DNA of 64,000 nucleotides from Trichomonas vaginalis G3 (GCF_026262505.1 NC_067208.1:18547962-18611961), one strand, 5' to 3'. Counted from the stretch's first letter, positions 10,392 to 20,705 are shown. Notes: a model not told the origin generated them from the letters alone. Numbers and translations: made by a program.

Positions 10392-11627
10392 ATGTACAGA
10401 ATAGATGTTTCAGATTTTTATGACTTCCAAGCATTCAGAAATATGTGTCCATTTCGAGACTATAACAAAGCAGTCGAGAATTTGAAACGTTTAGTCATTT
10501 ATGTTGACTCTGCCCCAGAATGTTATGTCATGAAAGAATGGGATGTTGTCTTTAACAAACCAAGAGCAACAATAGTGTCTGAACAAGAATGTAGACAGAA
10601 ACTTAAGAAAATAAAAGTTGTACAAGTTGGAATGAAGATGTTAGATGCTTGGGATATCTTATTGTCAAAGTTAGAAGATTTTTCAGTTCGAGGTATAAAG
10701 TTTTATACACCTTCTCCAAACTTCTATTCTATCTTCACTGGATATAAATACGAACAAGTAGAATGGAAAGAAAATATTATAGAAGCTTGGTTAGACCATG
10801 TCAAAGAAATTATATGCAATGGAAACGAAAGAGTCTATGAGTATATCTTATGTTGGTTTGCAAACATCTTACAACATCCAAGTGCTAAAAATGAAACTGC
10901 TCTCATTATAATTGGAAAACAAGGAACTGGTAAGAACACTTTCTTTACAGATATTTTGTGCAAACTGTTAGAAGGTTATTCGAATCCGAATATGACAAAC
11001 TTAGAAAACATCTGCGGTAAATTTAACTCTTCAATAGAGAATATGAAACTTATAGTATGTAACGAACTTCAAAGTATAGATACAACAAAAGTTTTGAACT
11101 CAGATGCTTTGAAGAGTCTTATAACAGACAAAGTTGGAGTTGTTGAAAGAAAGTATAAAGACCAAAGAGTTTGTGAAAATGTTGCAAACTTCATTATGGT
11201 TTCAAACAATGCTGTTCCGATGAAGTTAGAAAGTTCTGACAGAAGATATGTAGTTATCAGAACGTCAGATTCTCATATGCAAGATACAGAATATTTTGAC
11301 GACTTAGCAGAAACTTTGACATCTGACTTTTACAACCACTTGTTCTCATACTTTATGACATTAGATATTTCTAAGTTCAATCCAAGACAAATTCCACATA
11401 CCGAAGAGAGACAAACATTGTTAGAAGCAAACAAGAGTGTATATGAACTGTTCATAGATGAAACTGACTTTGTGTCATTAGATGAAAGGTCATTGTACGA
11501 TTCGTATAAACAATATTGTCAAGAATATGGTTATATGGCAGCGTCTAAACGAACATTCTTGGCAAATGTCAAAAATCTTTTAGATGTTCAGAATGGTGTA
11601 TATACAAAGAAAAATTTTTCTGAGTAA
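10392..11627 (+). CDS. Superfamily 3 helicase (D5-like)
   Basis: The start at MYRIDVSDFY (10392) is chosen because the promoter motif ends just before it; the longer upstream frame belongs to the previous gene. The 411-residue protein has the SF3 order: Walker A GKQGTGKN near residue 175, Walker B KLIVCNE near 219, and motif C FIMVSNN near 267. A D5-type C-terminal winged-helix region follows (SLYDSYKQYCQEYGY...). It should act as the hexameric replicative helicase of the element with the PolB. The preceding ~150 residues lack primase motifs I can recognise. The frame is intact. Confidence 0.85.
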   Translation: MYRIDVSDFYDFQAFRNMCPFRDYNKAVENLKRLVIYVDSAPECYVMKEWDVVFNKPRATIVSEQECRQKLKKIKVVQVGMKMLDAWDILLSKLEDFSVRGIKFYTPSPNFYSIFTGYKYEQVEWKENIIEAWLDHVKEIICNGNERVYEYILCWFANILQHPSAKNETALIIIGKQGTGKNTFFTDILCKLLEGYSNPNMTNLENICGKFNSSIENMKLIVCNELQSIDTTKVLNSDALKSLITDKVGVVERKYKDQRVCENVANFIMVSNNAVPMKLESSDRRYVVIRTSDSHMQDTEYFDDLAETLTSDFYNHLFSYFMTLDISKFNPRQIPHTEERQTLLEANKSVYELFIDETDFVSLDERSLYDSYKQYCQEYGYMAASKRTFLANVKNLLDVQNGVYTKKNFSE

Positions 11628-11663
11628 ATTTAAAAAAAATATTTTTTTTATCCGATAGAAAAG

Positions 11664-12083
11664 ATGACGAAATTCATCTCAGTAAACAAGTACATGACAG
11701 AAGTCAAAGATAAGTTAGCTCCATTCGCATATTTGAATGTTTACTTCTACAATTTTGAAAAGTCTACATTTGACAAAATTTGGAACATTGCACCAGTTAA
11801 GTTTGCTGTTGTTAGAAAAAGTGGTGCAACTTTTGAAGACTTATACATTGACGGTATGTTGACAGTCAAAGAAAATTTTGACAGAAAGTTCTCAAAACTC
11901 GAAGAAGGTAAAGCATACAAACTTGTTATACCTTATGAACCAAAGAAGACAGACGACTATGAATATTATGAGTCTAAGATAGTTGAAGTTCAAGGTAAAT
12001 TGGGTAAAAAGATTTTAGAGTCTAAGCCAGTGTTTGCTCCTAAAGAGGAAGAGAACATTGACATTGACCCAGAAATGTTCTAA
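11664..12083 (+). CDS. 139-aa protein with acidic tail, possible ssDNA-binding protein
   Basis: It lies 36 bases after the helicase, behind an early-type promoter ending ATCCGATAGAAAAG. The same promoter string precedes the helicase remnant at 42391 in Maverick 2. The protein is a compact alpha/beta chain rich in Lys and aromatics. It ends in an acidic tail closed by phenylalanine (NIDIDPEMF), a layout seen in many single-stranded DNA-binding proteins. The neighbour helicase supports a replication role. Sequence family not recognised. Confidence 0.5.
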   Translation: MTKFISVNKYMTEVKDKLAPFAYLNVYFYNFEKSTFDKIWNIAPVKFAVVRKSGATFEDLYIDGMLTVKENFDRKFSKLEEGKAYKLVIPYEPKKTDDYEYYESKIVEVQGKLGKKILESKPVFAPKEEENIDIDPEMF

Positions 12084-12099
12084 AAATAAAAGTTTATTT

Positions 12100-12557
12100 T
12101 TACATGTCAAATTTCTTTTTTCTCTGAACTGGTTCAGGTTCTTTCTTTCTCTTCTTCTACTTTCTTTTCTTTCTTTTCTCTCTTCTTCTTCTTCTCTGGT
12201 GGAGTTATTCAAATTTGGCGCAACCATATTTATGTAAAAGTTCTTTGTCCTTTAATAGCTCATCTATTCTGTTTTCTATTTCATCTTCAAGAACAGCGCA
12301 TGTGTCTTCTTTGCATTCTAAGAACTTTTGTTTGGACTTCATCTTTCCAATCGGCGTCATCTCTGTCAACAAGTCTGTCATTGAACAAACTTAAAGACTT
12401 CTCTGCTTAATGTTTTATGGTTCTTGTCATATTCCCAGAAACAGAACTTTAGAACAAATTCCCCTTTCTTGTTTACACTATGTAAGATTTTATGGTCGAC
12501 AGATGTTTTGCTGTCAAAAAGTTTGTCTCGAATATAGATAGCGAAATCGCTAGACAT
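12100..12557 (-). pseudogene. Small Lys/Glu-rich protein gene, frameshifted
   Basis: The ATG at 12557 (MSSDFAIYIRDKLFDSKTSV) opens a frame that reads to about 12390. It then continues through two or three frame changes to a highly charged end (PEKKKKREKKEKK, then QRKKKFDM) with the stop at 12100. The start is divergent from the packaging ATPase, with 36 bases between them. The product is about 150 residues and no family was recognised. Confidence 0.5.
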
Positions 12558-12593
12558 TTTCTAAAAGATAAAAATTTTAATTTTTCTAAAAAT

Positions 12594-13469
12594 ATGTTAG
12601 AAAAAAAGTTTGCTGACATTGACAAGAAATTTGAGAATGTTTTGAAGAAGAACAAGAGGAAGTTAGAAAATGCTCAGATAAAGCCTATACATGACAAGTT
12701 CTTATTTGCTCAGAATGGTATAACAGGTCTAATCGCACCACCTGGGTCGGGCAAGACTTTCACTTATCTTAAAATGGCTGCACAACAACAAGAACTAGAT
12801 GAGAAGAACCCATTCTATGAGTTAGTAGTCATTTGTAGTACTTCTGGTCAATTTGACCAAACCGTCAATTCGTTCAAAGATATTATAAAAAAGTCTAAGT
12901 TAGTATGTATAAAGGATACTGAGTTGTTAGATTGGATAAAGAAGTACCAAAGAAGAGTTTTGAAGTACAATGCTATAAATGAGTATGTCAATTCTAAGTT
13001 TAAAGACCCAAATGAGGAAATGCAGAGAATATTAGAGAAGAAACACTTCAGAAACAAACAGAAAGAGATAGAATACATTTCGAAGAAATTGCAATCTTAC
13101 GATTGGAAGACTTACCCTCACAGATGTCTTCTTATCTTAGATGATTTCGCCTCTCATCCTTTGTTAAAGAACAGAGAACAAGATATGTGTCGAATTCTTA
13201 AGAAGCTCAGACACTTTAACATCTCAGTCGTAATATGTGTACAGACAGCAAAGAGTTTAAGTAAGGATGTAAAGAGAATACTTACTGACATTATACTTTT
13301 CCCCGGATTGTCCGAAGACGATTTCATGGAACTTATGAAAGAGTCCATGGCAGGTAAGTTTGACAGACATGAACTATGGGAGAAGTATAAAGTCATACAA
13401 GACCCTCATACTTCTTTCAGAATTCATATCTACGCAAACAAAGTTCAAATTGTAAAAAGTCAAGCTTGA
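12594..13469 (+). CDS. A32/HerA-FtsK-like genome packaging ATPase (Maverick 1)
   Basis: The start at MLEKKFADID (12594) is preferred because late-type promoter sequence ends just before it and the longer frame runs into the divergent gene. The 291-aa protein has Walker A APPGSGKT near residue 50 and Walker B LLILDDFAS near 179. A sensor-like stretch VVICVQTAKSLSKDVKRILTD follows. This matches viral DNA packaging ATPases found in Polintons and nucleocytoplasmic viruses, which pump the genome into the capsid. The paralog is at 31243-32129. The frame is intact. Confidence 0.85.
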   Translation: MLEKKFADIDKKFENVLKKNKRKLENAQIKPIHDKFLFAQNGITGLIAPPGSGKTFTYLKMAAQQQELDEKNPFYELVVICSTSGQFDQTVNSFKDIIKKSKLVCIKDTELLDWIKKYQRRVLKYNAINEYVNSKFKDPNEEMQRILEKKHFRNKQKEIEYISKKLQSYDWKTYPHRCLLILDDFASHPLLKNREQDMCRILKKLRHFNISVVICVQTAKSLSKDVKRILTDIILFPGLSEDDFMELMKESMAGKFDRHELWEKYKVIQDPHTSFRIHIYANKVQIVKSQA

Positions 13470-13589
13470 AAAATCTAAGTGTTTAGTCTTAGTAAGTCTG
13501 TTGTGGTGCTGGGGCTGTCGGTTCTTCTGGCTTTGGAAGGCATTCAGGAAGAGGAACGCGAGACATTCGTTTGTGTCCTGTCGGAAGGA

Positions 13590-13790
13590 AGAACTTTTCC
13601 AGTTGTCGGGAAAAATTTTTCCAGTTGTCGGGAAATTTTTTTCCAGTTGTCGGGAAAAATTTTTCCAGTTGTCGGGAAAAAAGTTCTCAATTTTCGAAAA
13701 TTTGAATGGTTTACGGACGGACAACTGGAAAATTTTTTCCAGTTGTCGGGAAATTTTTTTCCAGTTGTCGGGAAATTTTTTTCTTGTCGG
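13590..13790. repeat. Array of ~24-bp repeats, TTCCAGTTGTCGGGAAAA type
   Basis: At least seven copies of TTCCAGTTGTCGGGAAAA, separated by T-runs, occupy 13590-13790, including one inverted copy (GACAACTGGAAAA near 13721). All six frames across it are repetitive, so open frames here are by-products. GTCAAGCTTGAAAAAT occurs on both sides (13459 and 13863), as if the segment was inserted or expanded between short direct repeats. A minus-strand frame ending PTAPAPQQTY at 13490 could be the tail of a small gene. Confidence 0.65.
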
Positions 13791-13889
13791 AAGGAAGGAC
13801 TCGGAATGCCAGAAGGATTTGACGAGACAATTTACCTTATAGAGCTACCTGAGCCATCTGAAGTCAAGCTTGAAAAATAAATGGTTCAT

Positions 13890-14721
13890 CTACTCTACTT
13901 GTTTGAAGTTGTCAAAATACTCTGTTATTTTTTCCTTTAACAATGGCAAATCTTCTTTGAATGTAAGTATTGTACAACCTTTCATATCATAGTGAGTTTG
14001 AGGTAACGTATCTTGAACTATTTGTTTCACATCTTCATTCGGTGTCATTGAAATCGGTAAGTTTTCGCGATAGAACCAATTTCTGTCAGATTTGTAAATC
14101 TTAGCAAGGTCGTAAAAGCTTTTGTTGTTTCTTCTGACTAAATGCAACATAACCATATCTCTGTCTTCTTCATTTTCCATCTCTTCAGTATAAATCATAT
14201 ACTTATAGTTCTTTTCCTTTCCTTTTGGTACCGAAGTGGTATTCTTTTCTGAAGGCTTTTGTCTTTTGCTTCAATGACTTCATCTTTTGCTTGAAGTTTC
14301 TTTTCCATCTCTTCACGTTCTTGTCTATGAATTTCATCTAACATCATGAAAATATAACAAGCATAGCGAGGTGACGCCCACATTGCAACAGCATTTACAA
14401 GAAGTCTATGTACATACCAACCTCTCAAACCAGGAGCCAAATTCTTGCGATTTTCGTACGGAATCTCTACCCTCGGTTTTCCGAGAGGGTAGCAAACATA
14501 TGAGGAAATTCTTTCTAAAAGTTTCTTTTGTCTGTTGGTTTTCAAACCAATGGTATGCTTGCTTTTAGAACGAAGAGCATTCAAAATACTTTGCATTTGG
14601 TAACATGTCATCTTTGACCGAACGAATGAGACGTAACTGTTTGTTATACTGAACCCACTCGTATTCTTCACTTATAGCTTCATTGAACGATAGCAGTTGT
14701 TGTGTTCTCTGTTGTTGACAT
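13890..14721 (-). pseudogene. KilA-N domain protein, frameshifted (Maverick 1, first copy)
   Basis: The ATG at 14721 opens MSTTENTTTAIV, then loses frame. The following frames align with the Maverick 2 protein at 40875. They contain the KilA-N core GWYVHRLLVNAVAMWASPRY, a coiled coil (KKLQAKDEVIEAKDKSLQKR), and a C-terminal domain (MENEEDRDMVMLHLVRRNNK). KilA-N proteins bind DNA and are typical of large DNA viruses and phages, so a regulatory role is likely. An extra hairpin inside the coding region (14469-14494, CTACCCTCGG...GAGGGTAG) is absent from the paralog. Confidence 0.75.
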
Positions 14722-14809
14722 ATCTGTCTTTATATTCCGGATAAAAAAATAAAAAAAAATAAAATTAGCGTTATTTTCTGACTTTCACAAAAGACCAAAA
14801 ATAAACGCT

Positions 14810-15424
14810 TTACATGTATTTTTCAGCAACTTCGTCAAATAATTTTATAGCTTTATCTATCTCATCTACTTCAAACGTTTCTTTACCTTTTATGGGAGCA
14901 CCATATATTTTCTCAAACTTTTCAAGTAGTTCTGTTTCAGCAGCTCTCATATCGTTAACGAACACAACCTTAACTCTATTGACTGTACTGTCATATCTTT
15001 GAGTTATATTATATGTTCTTCCTATCTTATATCTCTTTGTATTGAAGTCCTTCGGTTTCTGAACGATGTAAAGTAAGCCTTCACTGCAACGTTCTGAGTC
15101 GAATAAACCATATGTTATGAAGTTATATCCAACAACTGGGTCTAACCATAACAAAACTATTGGTATAAGACTTTTGTCGATGAGATATGCTGTAGTTCCA
15201 TAGAATCTTACCGATATCATAAGCTCAGGATTTCTTGTCAAAATTTTCTGACTAGAAGCAGTTCTAACCCAGTCGTGGGATGTTTTCTTTCCAAATGGAG
15301 ATATAATGTCTGACAAAGAATATTTATTGTATTTCTTTGAGTATCTTACGTTTAAATCACCTATTCTAACCAATTTAGTGTTATTGTCTATCTTTTTAAC
15401 TGTTTCAAACTCAGTGTTTGTCAT
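14810..15424 (-). CDS. KilA-N-like protein with T5orf172/GIY-YIG-type domain
   Basis: The 204-residue frame is intact. The first ~110 residues resemble a KilA-N/MSV199-type DNA-binding region (TSHDWVRTASSQKIL, then VLLWLDPVVGYNF). From about residue 117 it reads LLYIVQKPKDF, KRYKIGRTYNITQRYDS, then RAAETELLEKFEK and ETFEV. This is the pattern of the T5orf172/MUG113 branch of GIY-YIG nucleases. This fusion is known in phages and large eukaryotic viruses. An early-type promoter precedes the ATG. The role is probably regulation or DNA processing. Confidence 0.7.
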   Translation of the reverse strand: MTNTEFETVKKIDNNTKLVRIGDLNVRYSKKYNKYSLSDIISPFGKKTSHDWVRTASSQKILTRNPELMISVRFYGTTAYLIDKSLIPIVLLWLDPVVGYNFITYGLFDSERCSEGLLYIVQKPKDFNTKRYKIGRTYNITQRYDSTVNRVKVVFVNDMRAAETELLEKFEKIYGAPIKGKETFEVDEIDKAIKLFDEVAEKYM

Positions 15425-15494
15425 TTCCTGTTCTTACATACAAAATAAAAAAAAATATTTTAAAAAAACTAGCTTTATTTTTTCTATCTTAAGG

Positions 15495-15869
15495 AAATTC
15501 ATGATTTTCATAGAGTTTTAGGCGACCAGGATTTCTTACCTACTCGCTGTTCTTCATGATTTTCATAGAGTTTTGGCGAGTAAGATTTTCTATCTTGTAT
15601 AAAAGATATGATTTCAGGGATTTTTTTGACGAAGTGCAAAAGTTCTCTTCGTAAAAAAATAACAGTTATATAATGAAATTTGGTCATTTTTTCAATAAAA
15701 ATAATGTTTATGTTAGAATGTTAGATCTAACATGTTTTCTAACATGTTTTCTAACATGGTCTAAAACATACAAAACTCATGAAATTTCATACGGAATTCA
15801 GCAAAAATAATGTTTATGTTAGAATGTTAGATCTAACATGTTTTCTAACATGTTTTCTAACATAACTAT
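15495..15869. repeat. Spacer with KilA-N-like fragments and two GTTAGA cassettes
   Basis: Bases 15500-15600 hold two diverged copies of a unit containing TTCATAGAGTTTT. Its reverse complement also occurs inside the KilA-N coding sequence of Maverick 2 (41123-41185). Two near-identical palindromic cassettes follow (15702-15757 and 15807-15862), each built from GTTAGA words around GTTAGATCTAAC. There is no gene here. Confidence 0.7.
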
Positions 15870-16784
15870 TTACAAGCGTTTTACATGGTATATGTTGCGA
15901 TGGTTCATGACTTTAAACAGTTTTGTAGCTTCTATTTCTTCTTTTAGTACATCGAATGTTTTAACTATGCCGAAGGTTTCTTTATACTTCTTCTTGACGT
16001 CAGATAATAGGAAATCGTCAGCTGTTGGATAGTTTTTGTTTAGAAATGTCAACATGTCCATTTTATCTTCTGCTGGTTTCTCTGCTTCTTTCTTTAAATC
16101 TGCATAGTCGTTTCGCATACGTTCTATCTCTTTGACGGAGTAGTTATATTTCCTCATTGCTGCTTTACATTTTGAACATTGCGGATTCATTTTTGCGTTA
16201 TATTCTGAAACCTTACCTGCTAAAACAACTAAGGCGTCAATGGTTTTCTTCATCTCGAACATAGCGGGTCTTATTTGTTCGTTCCATACCTTACCCCTAC
16301 TATCTTTATCTCTTATTTCCCAAACACATTTTGCAACTAATGAAACAAAGTTGTCGTAGGTCTTAAATTCTTCGGATTTGTAAAGGTCAGAGATGTTCTT
16401 ATATACCATGTCGCAATCTTTGTCCATAACCTTATGGTTGCAATGAAAACCAAGGAATTCATAATTTACCTTTCGTATGAACTTCTTTATTTCTACTGAG
16501 TCAGTTGCTTTGACTTCTATTTCGTCAAATTCGGGAATGGTTAGTTTTTGTTGTTGGATTTCAGGCAATTTGGGTAAATGGTCAATAATGTCCTGCATTT
16601 CATAAAGATACTGTTCATTTGTTTCATCTTTCGCACTACAGTCTAAATTACTTGTTAAAAGTTCTTGCTTTATCTTCTGGATTTTTGTTTCGAAAGTATA
16701 TGAAGAAGGAATGAAGCTTTTCATCTCTACTAACATTGAAGTTGGGTTCATGACTAACGAGTTTGGTGCTGTTGTTGCTAACAT
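15870..16784 (-). CDS. Conserved 304-aa Maverick protein, unknown function
   Basis: Intact frame. It is nearly identical over most of its length to the 321-aa protein of Maverick 2 (39016-39981), which has a longer N-terminus. It is mainly helical, with a Cys pair (PQCSKCKAA near residue 207) that might bind metal, and a C-terminal charged helix. An early-type promoter precedes it, which places it with the replication/regulatory genes. This high conservation, against strongly diverged capsid genes, suggests recent exchange between elements or strong constraint. No family was recognised. Confidence 0.8.
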   Translation of the reverse strand: MLATTAPNSLVMNPTSMLVEMKSFIPSSYTFETKIQKIKQELLTSNLDCSAKDETNEQYLYEMQDIIDHLPKLPEIQQQKLTIPEFDEIEVKATDSVEIKKFIRKVNYEFLGFHCNHKVMDKDCDMVYKNISDLYKSEEFKTYDNFVSLVAKCVWEIRDKDSRGKVWNEQIRPAMFEMKKTIDALVVLAGKVSEYNAKMNPQCSKCKAAMRKYNYSVKEIERMRNDYADLKKEAEKPAEDKMDMLTFLNKNYPTADDFLLSDVKKKYKETFGIVKTFDVLKEEIEATKLFKVMNHRNIYHVKRL

Positions 16785-16855
16785 GTTCTTACAATAAAAA
16801 TAAAAAATATTTTTTTAAAAAAACTAACTTTATTTTTTATTTCGGGAAAATTCAT

Positions 16856-17125
16856 GAAAATTCAAGAGGGTAGAAAAGAGGTTAGAAAAGAGGTTAGATA
16901 TACCCATCTACCCTAAACATTATTTTTGGTGTAAAATTCATGATTTTCGAGAGTTTTAGACCATGTTAGAAAAGAGGTTAGAAAACATGTTAGATCTAAC
17001 ATTCTAACATAAACATTATTTTTGGTGTAAAATTCATGATTTTCGAGAGTTTTAGACCATGTTAGAAAAGAGGTTAGAAAACATGTTAGATCTAACATTC
17101 TAACATAAACATTATTTTTGTCGAA
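16856..17125. repeat. Three palindromic word cassettes in tandem
   Basis: A cassette built from GGTAGA/GGTTAGA words (16864-16925) is followed by two ~93-bp direct repeats. Each repeat contains TTCATGATTTTCGAGAGTTTT and a GTTAGA cassette. The segment lies between the 304-aa gene and the 3' end of the next KilA-N gene. Short open frames over it are repeat artefacts. Confidence 0.8.
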
Positions 17126-17139
17126 AAAAAATGGTTCAT

Positions 17140-17802
17140 TTACTCACAATATTTTTGTACAAAACGACCCCAAACTTTTAACTTCTTTTCTGCAGCTTCT
17201 AATGTTATCTTAGCGAGTTCATATTCTCTAAATTCTCTCTTTAAATCTTCTTGTTCCCATTGGTCTAGTTCGTATGGAGAATCTCTATAACCAGAACATA
17301 TCTCACGTTCATGTTCTATTTGTTTTTCATGCATTTTTCTAACTTCTTCTTCAAACAAAGGTTTTGCATTCTCTACTGTATCTTCAAGTTCTTCTTCATC
17401 TAACTTCTCATGAACTTTCTTGTCTATGGAGTCCATAATTTTTCCAACTGCTATACAATATTTTGGAGAAGCCCACATTGCAATATAGTTTACGAGTCTT
17501 GGGTCTACATACATTCCTCTAACCTGTTTGATTTCATCAGGAATTCCTGCATGAACCTTGTATAAAAAGCAACCGTCGGAATTCCGGCGGTTGGTATATT
17601 CTTCACAAAATGCCGTATAATACTCTTCCCAGGACTTATTTTCCAACAACTTTCTAAAGTCTTTCCTAAACTGCTGACACATATTTGTTACATTTATATA
17701 ACCATCCTTGTCTCTACGTAAGACTTCAATACCGTTGTAAGTGCCTTTTGTGAATGTTTCGCCATTAGATTTGTTCGTGAACGTTTTTGCTTCGACTGAC
17801 AT
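17140..17802 (-). CDS. KilA-N domain protein (Maverick 1, second copy)
   Basis: The 220-aa frame is intact. The N-terminal half is a clear KilA-N domain: YNGIEVLRRDKDGYINVTNM, then the helix pair ending VDPRLVNYIAMWASPKYCIA. A Glu/Lys-rich coiled coil fills the rest. It probably binds DNA to control element genes. An early-type promoter lies before the ATG. The coding sequence holds a short hairpin (ACCGTCGGAATTCCGGCGGT, about 17570), and a changed copy of the same segment lies downstream at 18107. Confidence 0.85.
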   Translation of the reverse strand: MSVEAKTFTNKSNGETFTKGTYNGIEVLRRDKDGYINVTNMCQQFRKDFRKLLENKSWEEYYTAFCEEYTNRRNSDGCFLYKVHAGIPDEIKQVRGMYVDPRLVNYIAMWASPKYCIAVGKIMDSIDKKVHEKLDEEELEDTVENAKPLFEEEVRKMHEKQIEHEREICSGYRDSPYELDQWEQEDLKREFREYELAKITLEAAEKKLKVWGRFVQKYCE

Positions 17803-17829
17803 TTCTGTTCTTACAATAAAAATAAAAAA

Positions 17830-18526
17830 ATATTTTTTGGTGGGACGTCGGACATTCGTTTATGGCTTAACCGTCGGACCACAACGATAAAAATCTCGAC
17901 AAAACATATACGATGAAGTCTCAACAAAACATTTACGATGAAGTCTTAACAAAAAATATACGATGAAATCTATTTCCTGTGTTGTTGTCAAAATGTCATG
18001 TTGTCACACTTTTTCAAAAAGATGTTAGTTGACCGAGTGACCTGGTCGCCTAAAATATATTTTTTTCTATCTTAAGGAAATTCATGAAAATTCACCTGTT
18101 GAATTTTGTATAAAAAGCAACCCGCTGTTTTCCGCGGGTTGGTATATTCTTCACAAAATGCTTGTTTTGAGGTCGAGCCACTTTTGGCTCCACCTCTTTT
18201 TTCAACCAAAAACTCATTTTTGTCGAATTCAGCACAAAATTCATGAAAATTCAACAGGTGAGAAAACAGGTGAGAAAACGGGTGAAATCTCACCTCTTCA
18301 CCTAAACATTATTTTTACTGAATTTAGCAACAAAATGAACGAGGTCAGGATGTATGTTGCTGAATTCATTCATAACACCCTTTGTAAGCTCATAAAATGC
18401 TTGTTTTGAGGTCGAGCCACTTTTGGCTCCACCGTATTCTTTCAACCTGAAGCATTTAATATATGTAAAAATATACTGTTTTAAAAAATGTTTTACTTCA
18501 TGCAATGTTTTACTTCATGCAACGTT
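17830..18526. other. Spacer with KilA-N relics, inverted 25-bp repeats and a cassette
   Basis: Bases 17885-17970 are an inverted copy of the 25-bp repeats seen at 3311. Bases 18100-18200 copy part of the upstream KilA-N gene (FCEEYTN..GCFLYK) with a different hairpin (CCCGC...GCGGG). A second relic repeats the ~40 bases of 18158-18200 at 18396-18435, including GAGCCACTTTTGGCTC. An AGGTGA-type cassette lies at 18254-18310. The end holds three TGTTTTACTTCATGCAA repeats that run into the PolB stop. Confidence 0.65.
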
Positions 18527-20675
18527 TTACTTCATGCAATGTTTAACTATTTCACCATCTTCTTTAACAGCCCAGTACTTTCGCTTGGAGAGGACATGAA
18601 CTTCGGAAAATACCTTGTCTAGCTTAAAACAGCCCATCTTCTCACCGACTAAACCCAATTCAATGAGTTTGTTATAGCCTTCTTCGTTCGTCATGAGCGC
18701 GTCAATGTTCTCATAGTATACCTTCACTTTGGATTTAACCTCTGAGAAAAATTTGTTGTAGTTGTCAAGGACTGCCTTTGCGAACTGAGGATAGGACCAA
18801 TGTTCGACAATAGGTTTTACTGTGGTTACTAAGCCACCTTGACCTTGAGTGAATTCGTATTTCAAAACAAAAGGGGAGAACCTTTCAACAAAGTTGTCGA
18901 CCTTCTCATAGTGTTTACTCTTCATCGCTTGAGGTTTCTTAATGGAATATCCCCATGTCGAATTCATAAGCAATTTGAGTGTCATTGCAAGTTTGGGGTT
19001 TGAAGCTTTCCTAATATCATACAGTTGTTGTATGACTTTTCCAACTGTATAGTTCCTTCCCGGGAACTCACCATCTTCGTTTGGAATTCCAGTCGGAATA
19101 TATTGGACAAACCTCATGTACGCAGCGTTAAGGTCGACATAGTATATCTTTTCGTATGAGTCGAACTTGTCGCATCCAATCGGACCAGTTTGTGGAAATT
19201 CAAGTGAGTCTCTTATCTTCTGAGAAACTTCTCCTGTTATCTCATAAACATCGTCAAAGCAACCTGTTTCATATAAAATCTTCTGACCTAACTCAGATGC
19301 TCTCCAATACAATTTGACGTCAATTGGATGTCTCAATGGAAGTTTGTTTATAGCATCTTGAAGTTCTTGCAACCTCATTGGAAGTTCTTCTGGTTCAGGT
19401 TGGTATCCGAACAATCCAACTCCTTTTGGAGCTGTGTACTTCTTTTGTGCTATAACTTTGTCTGGAACAACTTTTGGTCTTACTAACAATGAAAAGTTTG
19501 TTTCGTCTTTTGGTACAAAAGTTTCTGTCAGCTTGTCATCTGGAATTGGTTCCAACAAGCCTTTCTCGAAAAGAATGTTTACAGCTCTGACAATGTTGCA
19601 CTTGCCTTTTCCGAACAATGGGTTTGTAAGACTTTCGTTCAACATGAAGTGGTTGTGGACAATTACAATCTTCAACCATGGTAAGTCTTTGTCAACAACA
19701 TAGTCGTCATGTGAAGAACCTTTCTCAGTCGGAATGTTGACTCGGATATTCACATTTGCCAACGGTGCAATTTTTGACAATTGACCTCTAAGAATGTACC
19801 TTGTCTTCACACATGACTCAAGGTACTTCATCTTCTCTTCTGTAACAAGACCAGAGTTCCTGAGACATGTAAGAATACAAGGTTCATTGACAATTGTTTC
19901 AATTGAATTGTAAATTCCATACCTTGTCAAGTCAATGTCAGACTTATTTCTGAACGGGAAGTATCCAGCATGTTGTCTGACTGCTTGAGGGTTGGTACCA
20001 TTCGAACTTGACACTTGCAATTCCTTCAATTGCATTCAAAATGTCTGAGTCGGAGTCAACCATTTGTTCTCTCTTTGTAGTCTTGAAAGCGTCAAGAAGT
20101 TGTGCGGCTGTTTGTTCATTGCCATGCGCATAGTAAATGTGACCATCTAAATCTGTTACGGTTAGTCTGAGATTGTATCCTTTCTTATTTCCGTCTTGAA
20201 TGGCAGCAAGTACTCCCATGAAGCCTTCTTTGTTCTTTCCTTCGTCAAAGTTTACTGTAAAGGTTCGACCAGATGTAATTTGACTTCTAACTTCACGATA
20301 CTTTTCATATGCATATCTTGTTCTTTCCATGGGAGCATGTGCGTCTTCACCTTTTCCTTTTTTCCTTCTCAAAGGATGCAATTGTTCGTCATGTTTCCAG
20401 TAGAATCTGGCAAAGCCGTCGTGTCCTTCAACTTGAGGTTCACTAACATCGAAAGGCATGTCCATAAGACGTTCTTCTTCTAACCTCTCTAGTCTGTTTG
20501 GATAATTTGCACGTGCTGTTTCCAAATCCATTTCGTAGGTCAGACCAGCCAGTTTGTCATAGACTTTTATGGGTCTTCCCTTCCTATATTTAAAATTCTT
20601 CGAAACTCTCCAACCATATCTTTGCAACTCTGCTTTTATTCTAGCAGATTTTCTATCCATTCTATACGGGGGCAT
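18527..20675 (-). pseudogene. Degenerate type B DNA polymerase (Maverick 1)
   Basis: Two overlapping frames (ATG 20675 to ~19950, and ~20030 to 18527) form one ~700-aa protein with a frameshift near 20000. The N-terminal region and a following CILTCLRNSG segment match the Maverick 2 PolB. Polymerase motifs remain as VDLNAAYMRF (motif A) and KLLMNSTWG (motif B). Motif C reads YYENIDA where YxDTDS is expected. The region that holds the exonuclease motifs in Maverick 2 is absent. It is either a dead polymerase or a derived PolB-like protein. An early-type promoter ends at the ATG. Confidence 0.75.
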
Positions 20676-20705
20676 TTTTATAAAAATAAAAAAATATTTT
20701 TTTCT

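Noticed and set aside
13374-13880. Overlapping frames of 113-133 codons on both strands
   Set aside because: They translate the TTCCAGTTGTCGGGAAAA repeat array; the same array is open in several frames.
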